Positions 9,065 through 16,072 of a stretch of 40,708 nt of DNA are shown in pieces. Numbering within the stretch: position 1 is the stretch's first letter; every line of letters begins with the position of its first letter. A program made the translations under genes and the position numbers. Source of the DNA: Cyanocohniella sp. LLY (GTDB lineage Bacteria; Cyanobacteriota; Cyanobacteriia; Cyanobacteriales; Nostocaceae); the NCBI GenBank assembly GCA_022241785.1, contig JAKOMP010000061.1, positions 1 to 40,708 of the forward strand, read 5' to 3'. The notes beneath the pieces are model-generated. The model did no database searches. It was not told the origin of the DNA and was given only the letters and a program-made list of their open reading frames with translations.

Positions 9065-9571
9065 CTTGTTCGCTTGAGATGAATGCAGTGGAACTGTTTT
9101 GCCAAAGAATGGGATCTAATGCTTGAGAAAAATCTTAATCCGCCGTTTTTTACCCAAATGCGGCTTCTTTTACATATGTAAACATTCGTTTTCTTGTAAT
9201 CTAACTTGGTAAGTAAATAAATCCTCCTATAGATAGGTGTTAGTTAATAAAGTGTTCCATTTGTAGACTTACTTTATCGGTTCTCCTGAATATGGTGCCT
9301 GAGCAATAATTAAGTGGGAGAGATTAGCCATTAGTTTGTAGCCCTCATATGTTTTACATTATCAATTTTTCCTGACTTATGTCAGCATTTATTGTTGACC
9401 ATACTACTGTCTAGGCGGATTTTCCGCTCATGAGCAAATTTTTCGCAATTTATTCCTGAATTTTGAGCAAGATTATGGGCATTTGAGGTGTAATCTCGAA
9501 ATACAGTAACTCTCACTCACAAAGACATGAAAACTAAATCTTTGTGATTATTATCAATTGAGGTGAATATC
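9065..9571. other. Intergenic spacer between divergent genes
   Basis: This roughly 500-bp AT-rich spacer separates the kinase and pentapeptide-repeat genes, which diverge. It must hold both promoters. No credible open frame or tRNA was seen. It contains a small GCGGATTTTCCGC hairpin near 9415-9427, and the leader hairpin listed separately. Confidence 0.6.
9518..9546 (+). promoter_or_regulatory. Leader hairpin before the pentapeptide-repeat gene
   Basis: CACAAAGA (9518-9525) and TCTTTGTG (9539-9546) are perfectly complementary around a 13-base loop. The hairpin ends about 14 bases before the GAGGTG ribosome-binding site. It could influence translation or mRNA stability; function is inferred only. 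Confidence 0.4.
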
Positions 9572-10231
9572 ATGAAAAATTATGCTGACAACCAAGAATT
9601 AATATTGGATCAAATCAAAGATAAAGCTTGTGAGCGTAGGGATTTTAGTGGCTGTGATTTAAGCACAATTGACTTGAGAGCAGTTGATTTTAGCGGTTTT
9701 AACTTGATGGGTGCAGATTTTCATGGAGCCAATTTATCTGGCTCTGATCTCACTGGAGCTAACTTAAATGGGGCCAATTTAATACAAGCTATTTTACGTG
9801 GAGCTAATTTACGTGGAGCTAATTTGTCTGAAGCTAATTTATCTGATGCTGATTTAACATCTGCCAATGTCTGTGGTTCTCGCTTGTGGCGGACGCAATG
9901 CAGTCACATTAACCTTTGGGGTGCTTCTTTGTGTGATACAGATTTAACTGAAGCAGATCTGAGTGCAGCAATATTAATTGAAGCATCATTGATTGAGGCC
10001 AACTTATTGAGAGCAAATCTGGCGGGAGCAAAATTATGTGGGGCGACATTACTAGAAGCTAATTTAACTGAAGTCAACTTAAGCGGTGCAGATTTGACAT
10101 CAACAAACTTAACTAAGGCTAACTTGAGTCAGGCAAATCTTTGGGAAACTAAAATAATTTATGCGAAACTGCGAGACACTATCATGCCTGATGGTACGAT
10201 TTGTGATCCTCAGATAGTCATTTGGGATTAA
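9572..10231 (+). CDS. Pentapeptide-repeat protein
   Basis: The protein has 219 residues. Almost all of it after residue 20 is built of five-residue A(D/N)Lxx units, for example GANLSGSDLTGANLNGANL, which predict a right-handed quadrilateral beta-helix. There is no signal peptide or membrane span, so it is probably cytosolic. Functions in the family range from DNA mimicry (gyrase protection) to scaffolding, and nothing here selects one. The ATG at 9572 is preferred over a GTG at 9563 because GAGGTG then stands at normal spacing. In heterocyst formers some pentapeptide proteins (HglK, HetL) act in heterocyst development. This one lacks the membrane part of HglK; a HetL-like role is possible but unproven. 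Its stop codon overlaps that of fraE in convergent orientation. Confidence 0.93.
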   Translation: MKNYADNQELILDQIKDKACERRDFSGCDLSTIDLRAVDFSGFNLMGADFHGANLSGSDLTGANLNGANLIQAILRGANLRGANLSEANLSDADLTSANVCGSRLWRTQCSHINLWGASLCDTDLTEADLSAAILIEASLIEANLLRANLAGAKLCGATLLEANLTEVNLSGADLTSTNLTKANLSQANLWETKIIYAKLRDTIMPDGTICDPQIVIWD

Positions 10232-11007
10232 AACTCACGTCGCCAGAAGATGAGATTAGCGATCGCTAGTAGCATAATGCTATAAAGTAAGCCGTAGCCG
10301 ACATTAGTTATGAGTGCTGTAGTATCAGGTAACGCTTGCAGACCATAAACAGCATCGTTTTTTAAATCTAATCGTGATAAATCTGGCAAAATAAGATACA
10401 AGCCTTGAGTTATCCTGGCCATCATCGGGTTATTGCTCAAGCGACCAAGTTGGACTAAATCTGGCGTAATATTACCCATTAAGTAAACTGCAAATGTTAA
10501 AGTCACAGCTAATAGAGAACTTGTAAATACACCGAAGGTAATAGCTACAGCAGTCATTAAAGATAATTGCAAGCATAAGAAAACCGTGGCAATTAAAATG
10601 CTGGGAATTGAATGAGGAATATTCCCTATCTGCAAAAATACTAAATAAATGACTGTCATAACAGCCACAAGTACGCTCAACACGGCCGATAAACCCAAGA
10701 ATTTGCCCACGATAATTTCGCTGCGGCTCACAGGCTTGGCGATTAACACCAAAATTGTCCGTTTATCAATTTCTTTATTAACCAGTCCGGTACCAATAAA
10801 TATGGCAACAATTAAAGTCAATATATTCATTGTTGCTAGACCAAAGTCCAGAAACATTTTATCTTCAGTGGTAGCGGCAAATTCAGGGATGACACGCAGC
10901 GCAATAGCCAGTATGAGGGCATAAAAACCGATAATATACAGGATGCGATCGCGTACCATTTCCCGAAAGACATTTTTAGCAATGACAAAAATTCTGCTTA
11001 AGTTCAT
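10228..11007 (-). CDS. fraE: FraE, ABC-2 type permease for filament integrity
   Basis: This is a 259-residue protein with about six membrane helices and the ABC-2 permease layout: a short cytoplasmic N-terminus, VFREMVRDRILYIIGFYAL, then GTGLVNKEIDKRTILVLIAKPVSR as the conserved coupling region. Its position as third gene behind fraC and fraD, on the same strand and of the right size, identifies it as FraE. Anabaena fraE mutants fragment and fail to mature heterocysts. No ATPase gene is next to it, as in other heterocyst-formers. The spacer from fraD (105 bp) contains a short-tandem-repeat insertion. Its stop codon is shared, in reverse orientation, with that of the pentapeptide gene (4-bp overlap). 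Confidence 0.9.
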   Translation of the reverse strand: MNLSRIFVIAKNVFREMVRDRILYIIGFYALILAIALRVIPEFAATTEDKMFLDFGLATMNILTLIVAIFIGTGLVNKEIDKRTILVLIAKPVSRSEIIVGKFLGLSAVLSVLVAVMTVIYLVFLQIGNIPHSIPSILIATVFLCLQLSLMTAVAITFGVFTSSLLAVTLTFAVYLMGNITPDLVQLGRLSNNPMMARITQGLYLILPDLSRLDLKNDAVYGLQALPDTTALITNVGYGLLYSIMLLAIANLIFWRREF

Positions 11008-11023
11008 TGGTTGTTAGTTGTGG

Positions 11024-11104
11024 CTAGGGAGTGGGGAGTAGGGAGTGGGGAGTAGGGAGTAAGGGGCTAGAAAGTTTCTCCCCTGCCCCCTGCCCCCTTG
11101 CCCC
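11024..11104. repeat. Short tandem repeats between fraD and fraE
   Basis: About four head-to-tail units of GGGAGTGGGGAGTAGGGAG type (11024-11062) are followed by a C-rich run of CCCCTGCCCC units. GCTAGAAAGTTTCTCCC inside it also appears at 22058. These are the STRR-type repeats of Nostocales. Confidence 0.8.
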
Positions 11105-11112
11105 CTGCTTTT

Positions 11113-12138
11113 TCACTGCTGCGGTGGTGGCGCACCAGCGACCAATTTACTGACGCGATCGCATTCAACTTCTGCAACTGTATTTTTAATCTCTGCTTGA
11201 GTGGGAGTGACGATAGTACTGCTAGATGATGCAATGGGGTCAATACGACAAGATTTTTGCAAATAATACCCTTGGGGGTTAGAACTCGGCCCTGACCAAA
11301 TGCTCAGTAAATCTAATCTATACCCAGCTTGAGTATTAGTTATCCGCGGTTCTACACGCCATAACTCTCTTTCTTCAAACTCTGCCAAATGTATATTAAT
11401 TACTTCTCTTCCCAAGTTTCCTACTTGCTGTTGTGCATCTATCAACCATTTTTCAACTTCTGACCAAGGTCTGTTGGCTAATTCTTTTTCTACAATTGGT
11501 TGCAGTTGTTCTAAAATTAAAACACCATTTTTAGGTATTTCTTGTGGTTCTTCCATACTCCAAACAATTGTACTGCGATTAAAATTATCTGCCAGTAAAC
11601 TGGGATATTGTGTGAACCAATTATCCATCACAAAATAAAATTGAATCCAGCAACTAAGTAAAGTACAACTAGCCACTAAAATTATGATTTTTTCCCGAAT
11701 TGCCGGTTGAGGAATTTTTGCTTTAGTTTTTTCACCGCCTTCAATAAAGTCAGGAAATGCCGTAATTAATGCAGAGATTGTGGGCCACAGCACAATAGTT
11801 CTCGGTGTCATGACTCTTTCTGGATCGCGGAATAAAAATATACTAACTAAAAAGCCAGTAATTACTGCGCCTACTGGCATAAAAGTGCCAGGAACTCTTA
11901 AAGGATCGTCAGTTGTATACCATGCAGTACCAGTTATTAAAAATAACCAACCACAAAATCCAATTATATTGCTTACATAGCCAATAGCTAACAATGAAAG
12001 CGCCCAAGAAAATATACTTAGATAAATAAATGTCTGCCAAGAATAAGCCCTGGTAGGAATTATTAATTTTCTAATTCCTTCGTAAAGTCCTGCGCTAAAG
12101 CTGAATAACTTTAAGAGGTCTTTAAAGATTGTTACCAT
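11113..12138 (-). CDS. fraD: FraD, septal-junction membrane protein (DUF5357-like)
   Basis: The protein has 341 residues. Five hydrophobic segments fill the N-terminal half (for example FIYLSIFSWALSLLAIGYV and IILVASCTLLSCWIQFYFV). A long soluble C-terminal half of about 170 residues follows, probably periplasmic and partly helical (PQEIPKNGVLILEQLQPIVE). This two-part layout, the size and the order fraC-fraD-fraE match Anabaena FraD, which localises at intercellular septa and is needed for septal junctions, nanopores and cell-cell transfer. The ATG lies 54 bp after the fraC stop on the same strand. The C-terminus is proline- and glutamine-rich (GAPPPQQ). The name rests on synteny plus topology, which together are strong. 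Confidence 0.92.
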   Translation of the reverse strand: MVTIFKDLLKLFSFSAGLYEGIRKLIIPTRAYSWQTFIYLSIFSWALSLLAIGYVSNIIGFCGWLFLITGTAWYTTDDPLRVPGTFMPVGAVITGFLVSIFLFRDPERVMTPRTIVLWPTISALITAFPDFIEGGEKTKAKIPQPAIREKIIILVASCTLLSCWIQFYFVMDNWFTQYPSLLADNFNRSTIVWSMEEPQEIPKNGVLILEQLQPIVEKELANRPWSEVEKWLIDAQQQVGNLGREVINIHLAEFEERELWRVEPRITNTQAGYRLDLLSIWSGPSSNPQGYYLQKSCRIDPIASSSSTIVTPTQAEIKNTVAEVECDRVSKLVAGAPPPQQ

Positions 12139-12192
12139 TATTCACACCTCCAATTCCTAAATTTATGAATATTTTTTCAGAATAAGTAGCAG

Positions 12193-12744
12193 CTAAACAG
12201 TTTTTCTGCCCAATACCAAAAGAATAGTAATAGCACTGTAGCTAAGTGAATTTGCTATTAAGATAGTGGTAACTAAATTAGAATTTTGTAATCTCACCGC
12301 GCTGGCACGTCGCCATTTTAAACGATTGGATGCTGGTAATTTTTCTTGCTTGACAATAAATGTTTCTCTTAAAGAAACTACAAAGATTCTTAAAAGAAAA
12401 AATTTCATTAAAAATGTAACAAAAAACATAATAAAAGCTGTAAAAATCATAATAGCTTGTGAACTTTCCCGCCGGAAGCTATTAAAAACCATGTAACTAA
12501 TTAATTCTGATTTTAAATTTATAGGCAACATTGGTTCTATAAAGAAAAATATAATCCAACCAATAGTACTAGAAAAAAGATTTATAGATATGGCATAAAA
12601 CATACTCGTTTTTTTGTCGAATTGTAGCCGCTTATTCAACACATAGGCCTCTATAGGAATAGCAGTTAGTAAAAATAAAAATTCAAACAAGATGGCCCCA
12701 AGAGGCCAAATGCTGGGAATCGTGAGGTTTTCAAGTCCAAACAT
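12193..12744 (-). CDS. fraC: FraC, filament integrity protein
   Basis: This is a 183-residue integral membrane protein with three long hydrophobic segments and basic cytoplasmic stretches (for example [20 protein letters not shown]). It is the first gene of the three-gene fraCDE unit. In Anabaena FraC is needed to keep filaments together without combined nitrogen, to localise SepJ properly and to exchange small molecules between cells. It starts with ATG at 12744. About 235 bp separate it from the divergent CobO-like gene, and that space contains tandem repeats. No signal peptide is cleaved as far as can be seen; the first helix begins near residue 11. Confidence 0.9.
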   Translation of the reverse strand: MFGLENLTIPSIWPLGAILFEFLFLLTAIPIEAYVLNKRLQFDKKTSMFYAISINLFSSTIGWIIFFFIEPMLPINLKSELISYMVFNSFRRESSQAIMIFTAFIMFFVTFLMKFFLLRIFVVSLRETFIVKQEKLPASNRLKWRRASAVRLQNSNLVTTILIANSLSYSAITILLVLGRKTV

Positions 12745-12817
12745 AAAAGGTCAAGGGTCGGGGTTAATGTTAGAAAGTATAACTGGGATTACATCTTGGT
12801 GTGCCAGTATACACCTA

Positions 12818-12903
12818 TTTATTAGGGAGTGGGGAGTAGGGAGTAGAGAGTCGGGATGAGGGGTAGGGTGATGGGATGAAGTTTTTGACCAATGACTAAT
12901 GAC
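12818..12903. repeat. Short tandem repeats upstream of fraC
   Basis: GGGAGTGGGGAGTAGGGAGT-type units lie at 12825-12845. They are followed by GACCAATGACTAATGACC, another common Nostocales tandem repeat. The block sits in the divergent promoter region of fraC and the CobO-like gene. Confidence 0.75.
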
Positions 12904-12979
12904 CAATGATATTTTTTCTGGCTGATATGACAAAAGGTTCTGTAAAATTAAAGACTGCCACATTACAGCTTTTCAAGAA

Positions 12980-14116
12980 ATGACAAGGAACGGCATCGGT
13001 ATTCGCACGGCGCAAGTGCGTCCTGAACGGCTCACTGGTCAAATTCACGTCTATGATGGTGTGGGTAAAGGTAAGTCCCAAGCGGCTTTAGGGGTTGTTT
13101 TGCGCTCAATTGGCTTGGGAATAAATACACCGAGCGATTCCAACCGGGTTTTACTACTGCGGTTTTTAAAAGGGCCAGAACGGGATTATGACGAAGATGG
13201 CGCGATCGCAGCTTTACAGCGCGGGTTCCCTCATTTAATTGACCAGGTACGTACTGGGAGAGCAGAATTTTTTGGGCCGGAGGAAATTACCTCTTTTGAC
13301 GAAGATGAAGCTTCACGGGGTTGGGATGTAGCTAAAGGCGCCATCGCCTCTGGATTATATTCGGTTGTGGTTTTGGATGAAATTAATCCGGTTTTGGATT
13401 TAGGTTTGTTACCCGTGGATGAAGTGGTACGGACATTAAAAGCTAAACCCCAGGAATTAGAAATCATTGCTACTGGACGTGCTGCACCGCCAGAATTACT
13501 GGAGATTGCGGACTTGCACTCGGAAATGAAACCCCAAGACCACCCCACGGCCAAAGCTCTCTTACTAGAAGGTATAGAAATTTATACTGGTGCAGGTAAG
13601 GGTAAATCCACAAGTGCTTTAGGTAAAGCTTTGCAAGCTATCGGGAGGGGAATCAATCATCCAGGTTCTACCCGCGTGTTGATTATGCAATGGCTCAAAG
13701 GTGGTAGTGGTTATACAGAAGATGCAGCGATCGCAGCTCTGCAACAATCATATCCAGAGGTTGTAGATCATCAACGCTGCGGCCGCGATGCCATCGTTTG
13801 GCGCAATTCCCGACAAGAACTAGACTATATAGAAGCGGAAAGAGGTTGGGAGATTGCCAAAACTGCCATCGCCTCTGGATTGTATAAAACCATTATTCTG
13901 GATGAACTCAATCCCACAGTTGACCTAGAACTACTTCCGGTGGAACCCATAGTTCAAGCTTTACTGCGTAAACCCCGCGATACCGAAGTCATTATTACTG
14001 GACGTTGCCAACAACAACCAGCCTACTTTGATTTAGCTAGCGTTCACTCTGAGGTATACTGCCACAAACACTATGCCAATCAAGGTGTAGAACTTAAACG
14101 TGGCGTTGATTTTTAA
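12980..14116 (+). CDS. Tandem two-domain CobO/BtuR-like P-loop protein (corrinoid adenosyltransferase family)
   Basis: The 378 residues hold two complete CobO-like domains (about 20-195 and 196-378). Each has its own Walker A: YDGVGKGKSQAALG near residue 25 and YTGAGKGKSTSALG near 203. Each also has the matching VVLDEINPVLDL or IILDELNPTVDL Walker B strand and a TGR block. Only domain 2 keeps the family's C-terminal HYANQGVELKRGVDF. Ordinary CobO/CobA is about 180-200 residues and adenosylates cobyrinate diamide or cobinamide for B12. Whether the tandem form is a working adenosyltransferase is not known to me. Domain 1 has Gln where the P-loop usually has Thr after GKGKS, so it may be divergent. 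It is divergent from fraC. ATG start. Confidence 0.85.
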   Translation: MTRNGIGIRTAQVRPERLTGQIHVYDGVGKGKSQAALGVVLRSIGLGINTPSDSNRVLLLRFLKGPERDYDEDGAIAALQRGFPHLIDQVRTGRAEFFGPEEITSFDEDEASRGWDVAKGAIASGLYSVVVLDEINPVLDLGLLPVDEVVRTLKAKPQELEIIATGRAAPPELLEIADLHSEMKPQDHPTAKALLLEGIEIYTGAGKGKSTSALGKALQAIGRGINHPGSTRVLIMQWLKGGSGYTEDAAIAALQQSYPEVVDHQRCGRDAIVWRNSRQELDYIEAERGWEIAKTAIASGLYKTIILDELNPTVDLELLPVEPIVQALLRKPRDTEVIITGRCQQQPAYFDLASVHSEVYCHKHYANQGVELKRGVDF

Positions 14117-14149
14117 GCATAAAGTGCTGACTAAAAATTTTTATTCATC

Positions 14150-14266
14150 ATGGACAATAACAATTTACTCGACTTGATCACAGGAGGACTAGCGATCGCT
14201 ATTCTGCTAGGCGGTATGTTGATGATGTTTACTACTGTCTTCACTACCAAAAAGGGAAGGAAATGA
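14150..14266 (+). CDS. Small single-span membrane protein, 38 aa
   Basis: An ATG-to-TGA frame of 38 residues begins MDNNNLLDLITGGLAIAILL. It continues with a hydrophobic helix (about residues 8-30) and ends in a basic TKKGRK tail, giving an N-out/C-in single-span layout like the small subunits of photosynthetic and NDH complexes. It starts 33 bp behind the CobO-like stop, on the same strand. I do not recognise the family. Coding is supported by the coherent topology and clean start, not by length, so this could still be chance. Confidence 0.55.
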   Translation: MDNNNLLDLITGGLAIAILLGGMLMMFTTVFTTKKGRK

Positions 14267-14274
14267 AACCAATT

Positions 14275-14432
14275 CGCAATAGAGCCTACGGCACGCTGGC
14301 GCGGTAAGCGCAGCTATGCCCGCTAGGGCTTTACGCAATTCGCAATTGAATAAGAATTGGGGACTGGAAATTGGAAGGGGATGTAACCGAAATTCTTCCC
14401 CCTACTCCCCACTCCCCACTCCCTACTCCCCT
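14275..14432. repeat. REP-like palindrome plus short tandem repeats
   Basis: AGCGCAGCTATGCCCGCTAG and GGGCTTTACGC (14308-14337) belong to the same repeat family as copies near 20338 and 24222. Two CAATTCGCAATT motifs flank it (14269 and 14336). A CCCCACTCCCTACTCCCC tract (14400-14430) adjoins the SLH gene stop. Confidence 0.7.
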
Positions 14433-15100
14433 CTTGCTGGAACACCAGGAACTACGGGTGTTGGTGGTAATGGCTGCTGTCTTTCTAAATATTTACTTAA
14501 TACGTAAGCCATATCCCCACGGGTCATGGGTCGTAATGGGGAAATATTGTTTTGGCTATCTGTGTTGATAAAACCTTCGGCAATTACTGTGGCGATCGCT
14601 CTTCTAGCCCATGTGGGGATTGATCCTGCATCGGGATGGGATTCAAGTATTTCACTTACTGTGTCATCACCAAACTGAAATACTCCATAAGCTTGGGCAA
14701 AAATAGCCAAACCTTCTGCCCTAGTTACTCTTTGATTTGGGAAAAATAAATTTCCCCGGTAGCCTCTCATAATATCAGTTTTGAGAACTGTCTGAATATC
14801 ATTAAATGCCCAATGGGAGGCAGGAACATCTGGTACAGATATCGCCTGTCCTTGTTTCACAGCATCGCGTTTATCTAAGTGAAATGCTTTCACCATAATA
14901 GCGGCTAATTCTGCCCGATTAATCATCCTTTCTGGATAAAAATTACCATCAGGTGAATTGGTCATTAAGTTGGCTGTGATTACCTGTTGAATTGCAGTTG
15001 CTTCTATTTGATTATTAGGCTCTAGCGCTCTGGCTTGAGGAATTAGGGTGACACTTTGGAGAAGTGCTAGCAAAGAAAGAGTACTTAATAATTGCCGCAT
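14423..15100 (-). CDS. SLH-domain protein, exported
   Basis: The protein is 225 residues from the ATG at 15100; the frame also opens upstream at a TTG at 15118, which is unlikely. Residues 1-25 form a signal peptide (MRQLLSTLSLLALLQSVTLI, then ARA). Three S-layer-homology repeats follow: NSPDGNFYPERMINRAELAA, RGNLFFPNQRVTRAEGLAIF, and a third with ISPLRPMTRGDMAYVLSKYL. SLH repeats bind cell-wall polymers or outer-envelope layers, and the protein has little else, so it is probably a small envelope protein. It is not a porin (no barrel domain). The tail ends in a short Pro-rich segment encoded next to tandem repeats. Confidence 0.88.
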   Translation of the reverse strand: MRQLLSTLSLLALLQSVTLIPQARALEPNNQIEATAIQQVITANLMTNSPDGNFYPERMINRAELAAIMVKAFHLDKRDAVKQGQAISVPDVPASHWAFNDIQTVLKTDIMRGYRGNLFFPNQRVTRAEGLAIFAQAYGVFQFGDDTVSEILESHPDAGSIPTWARRAIATVIAEGFINTDSQNNISPLRPMTRGDMAYVLSKYLERQQPLPPTPVVPGVPARGE

Positions 15101-15744
15101 AAATATTACCACTTTCAATTTGTTAATTTGTATTTACCAGAGTTCTGTTGTTACCTAATATGATGAGACAATTGCATATCAAGTTTGTTTTTGATGACGC
15201 ATTTATGGGGAATAAAGTTGCCAGCTATACCTCTAAAAGTATAGTAATTTAAATAATTTTTTAGAATCTGACAAATGCATCGGTGCTATTAATCAATCTT
15301 GTACAAGGCGACTGGAAGTCATGGCTACACAGACCAAACCCGCACCTCGACAAGCTCAGTGACCGCCTACGCGGGTTAAAGAGAACAAAACTCTCTTACC
15401 TCCCGGACTTGTACTAGTTTGCCAAAACAACTTTCCGGAGTTTGTAGTGAGGGCTACCCTACGGGAACGCTGCGCGAACAGCCCTCAAGCCCAGGACTAA
15501 AGTCCTGACTACGAACTTATTTACCCAGCCAAGTTAACTTGGTGTCACCTTCAGCCCATAATTACCTCTGTGGCAATGCCAGCTCTGTAACCCCTTTGGA
15601 GAAACAGTTAAGCGGTCAATGTATGAATGACATTGTTGCAAAGCTTAAACAAAATATAATGAGAAATTTCGCTTGATCGGCAAATAGAAAGACTACAATC
15701 AAAACGGACAAATTAGCCCTGTAGCAAAGGAGGCTGACAAAGCT
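15101..15744. other. Intergenic region, repeat-bearing
   Basis: About 640 bp separate the divergent SLH and 46-aa genes. It contains the inverted-repeat element at 15440-15516 and other mosaic repeat pieces (for example CTCGACAAGCTCAGTGACCG at 15347-15366). No plausible gene over 40 codons was seen. Promoters for both neighbours must lie here but were not pinned down. Confidence 0.6.
15440..15516. repeat. MITE/REP-like inverted repeat
   Basis: GTTTGTAGT (15440) pairs with ACTACGAAC (15508) with one mismatch. TGAGGGCT (15448) pairs with AGCCCTCA (15480), and the inner GGACTAAAGTCC (15494-15505) is self-complementary. Nested palindromes of this type are typical non-autonomous repeats. Confidence 0.75.
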
Positions 15745-15885
15745 ATGTCCGATTTAAATCGAGGAATTATGAAATTTAAGGGGGCAGATTCCCCCACATT
15801 AGTCACCATTTCCACCGTTCTGCTCTTGGGATCGATAGCTGCCTTGATTATTTGGGCGCTGCAAGCTGCCTATGCGCTAAACTAG
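15745..15885 (+). CDS. Small single-span thylakoid-type membrane protein, 46 aa
   Basis: The frame starts ATG at 15745 and stops TAG at 15885. An AGGAGG Shine-Dalgarno-like sequence lies at 15728-15733. The N-terminus is soluble (MSDLNRGIMKFKGADSPTLV), followed by a helix VTISTVLLLGSIAALIIWAL and a short AAYALN end. This layout fits the small accessory proteins of photosystem complexes, and I recall closely similar 45-50-residue proteins across cyanobacteria. One candidate for the name is the photosystem II-associated Psb35 (Ssl2148) family, but I cannot verify this, so no symbol is given. A hairpin follows 34 bp after the stop. Confidence 0.8.
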   Translation: MSDLNRGIMKFKGADSPTLVTISTVLLLGSIAALIIWALQAAYALN

Positions 15886-15918
15886 GTAACTAGCAGCTTC
15901 AGAATTAGCGGCTGAGGG

Positions 15919-15958
15919 GGACACTTGCAAATACGGTTTCTGCCGCAGTCAAGTGTCC
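15919..15958 (+). terminator. Stem-loop behind the 46-aa gene
   Basis: GGACACTTG (15919-15927) and CAAGTGTCC (15950-15958) form a perfect 9-bp stem, and the loop contains a CGG...CCG mini-stem. There is no T-run after it, so it could be a transcript-stabilising 3' hairpin rather than an intrinsic terminator. Confidence 0.55.
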
Positions 15959-16072
15959 ATTAAGCAACTAAAATAAAAGTTCCCTAACTACCATCAAAAA
16001 ATTTCAGAGAAACTTTAGAATTTGAGATTTGAGGTTTTAGATGGAATATATATCTAAAATCCAAAATCCACA

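Noticed and set aside
14280-14347. Possible tRNA, because of strong palindromic structure
   Set aside because: No T-loop GTTCGAATC pattern or acceptor/anticodon cloverleaf; the sequence recurs as a REP family elsewhere in the window.
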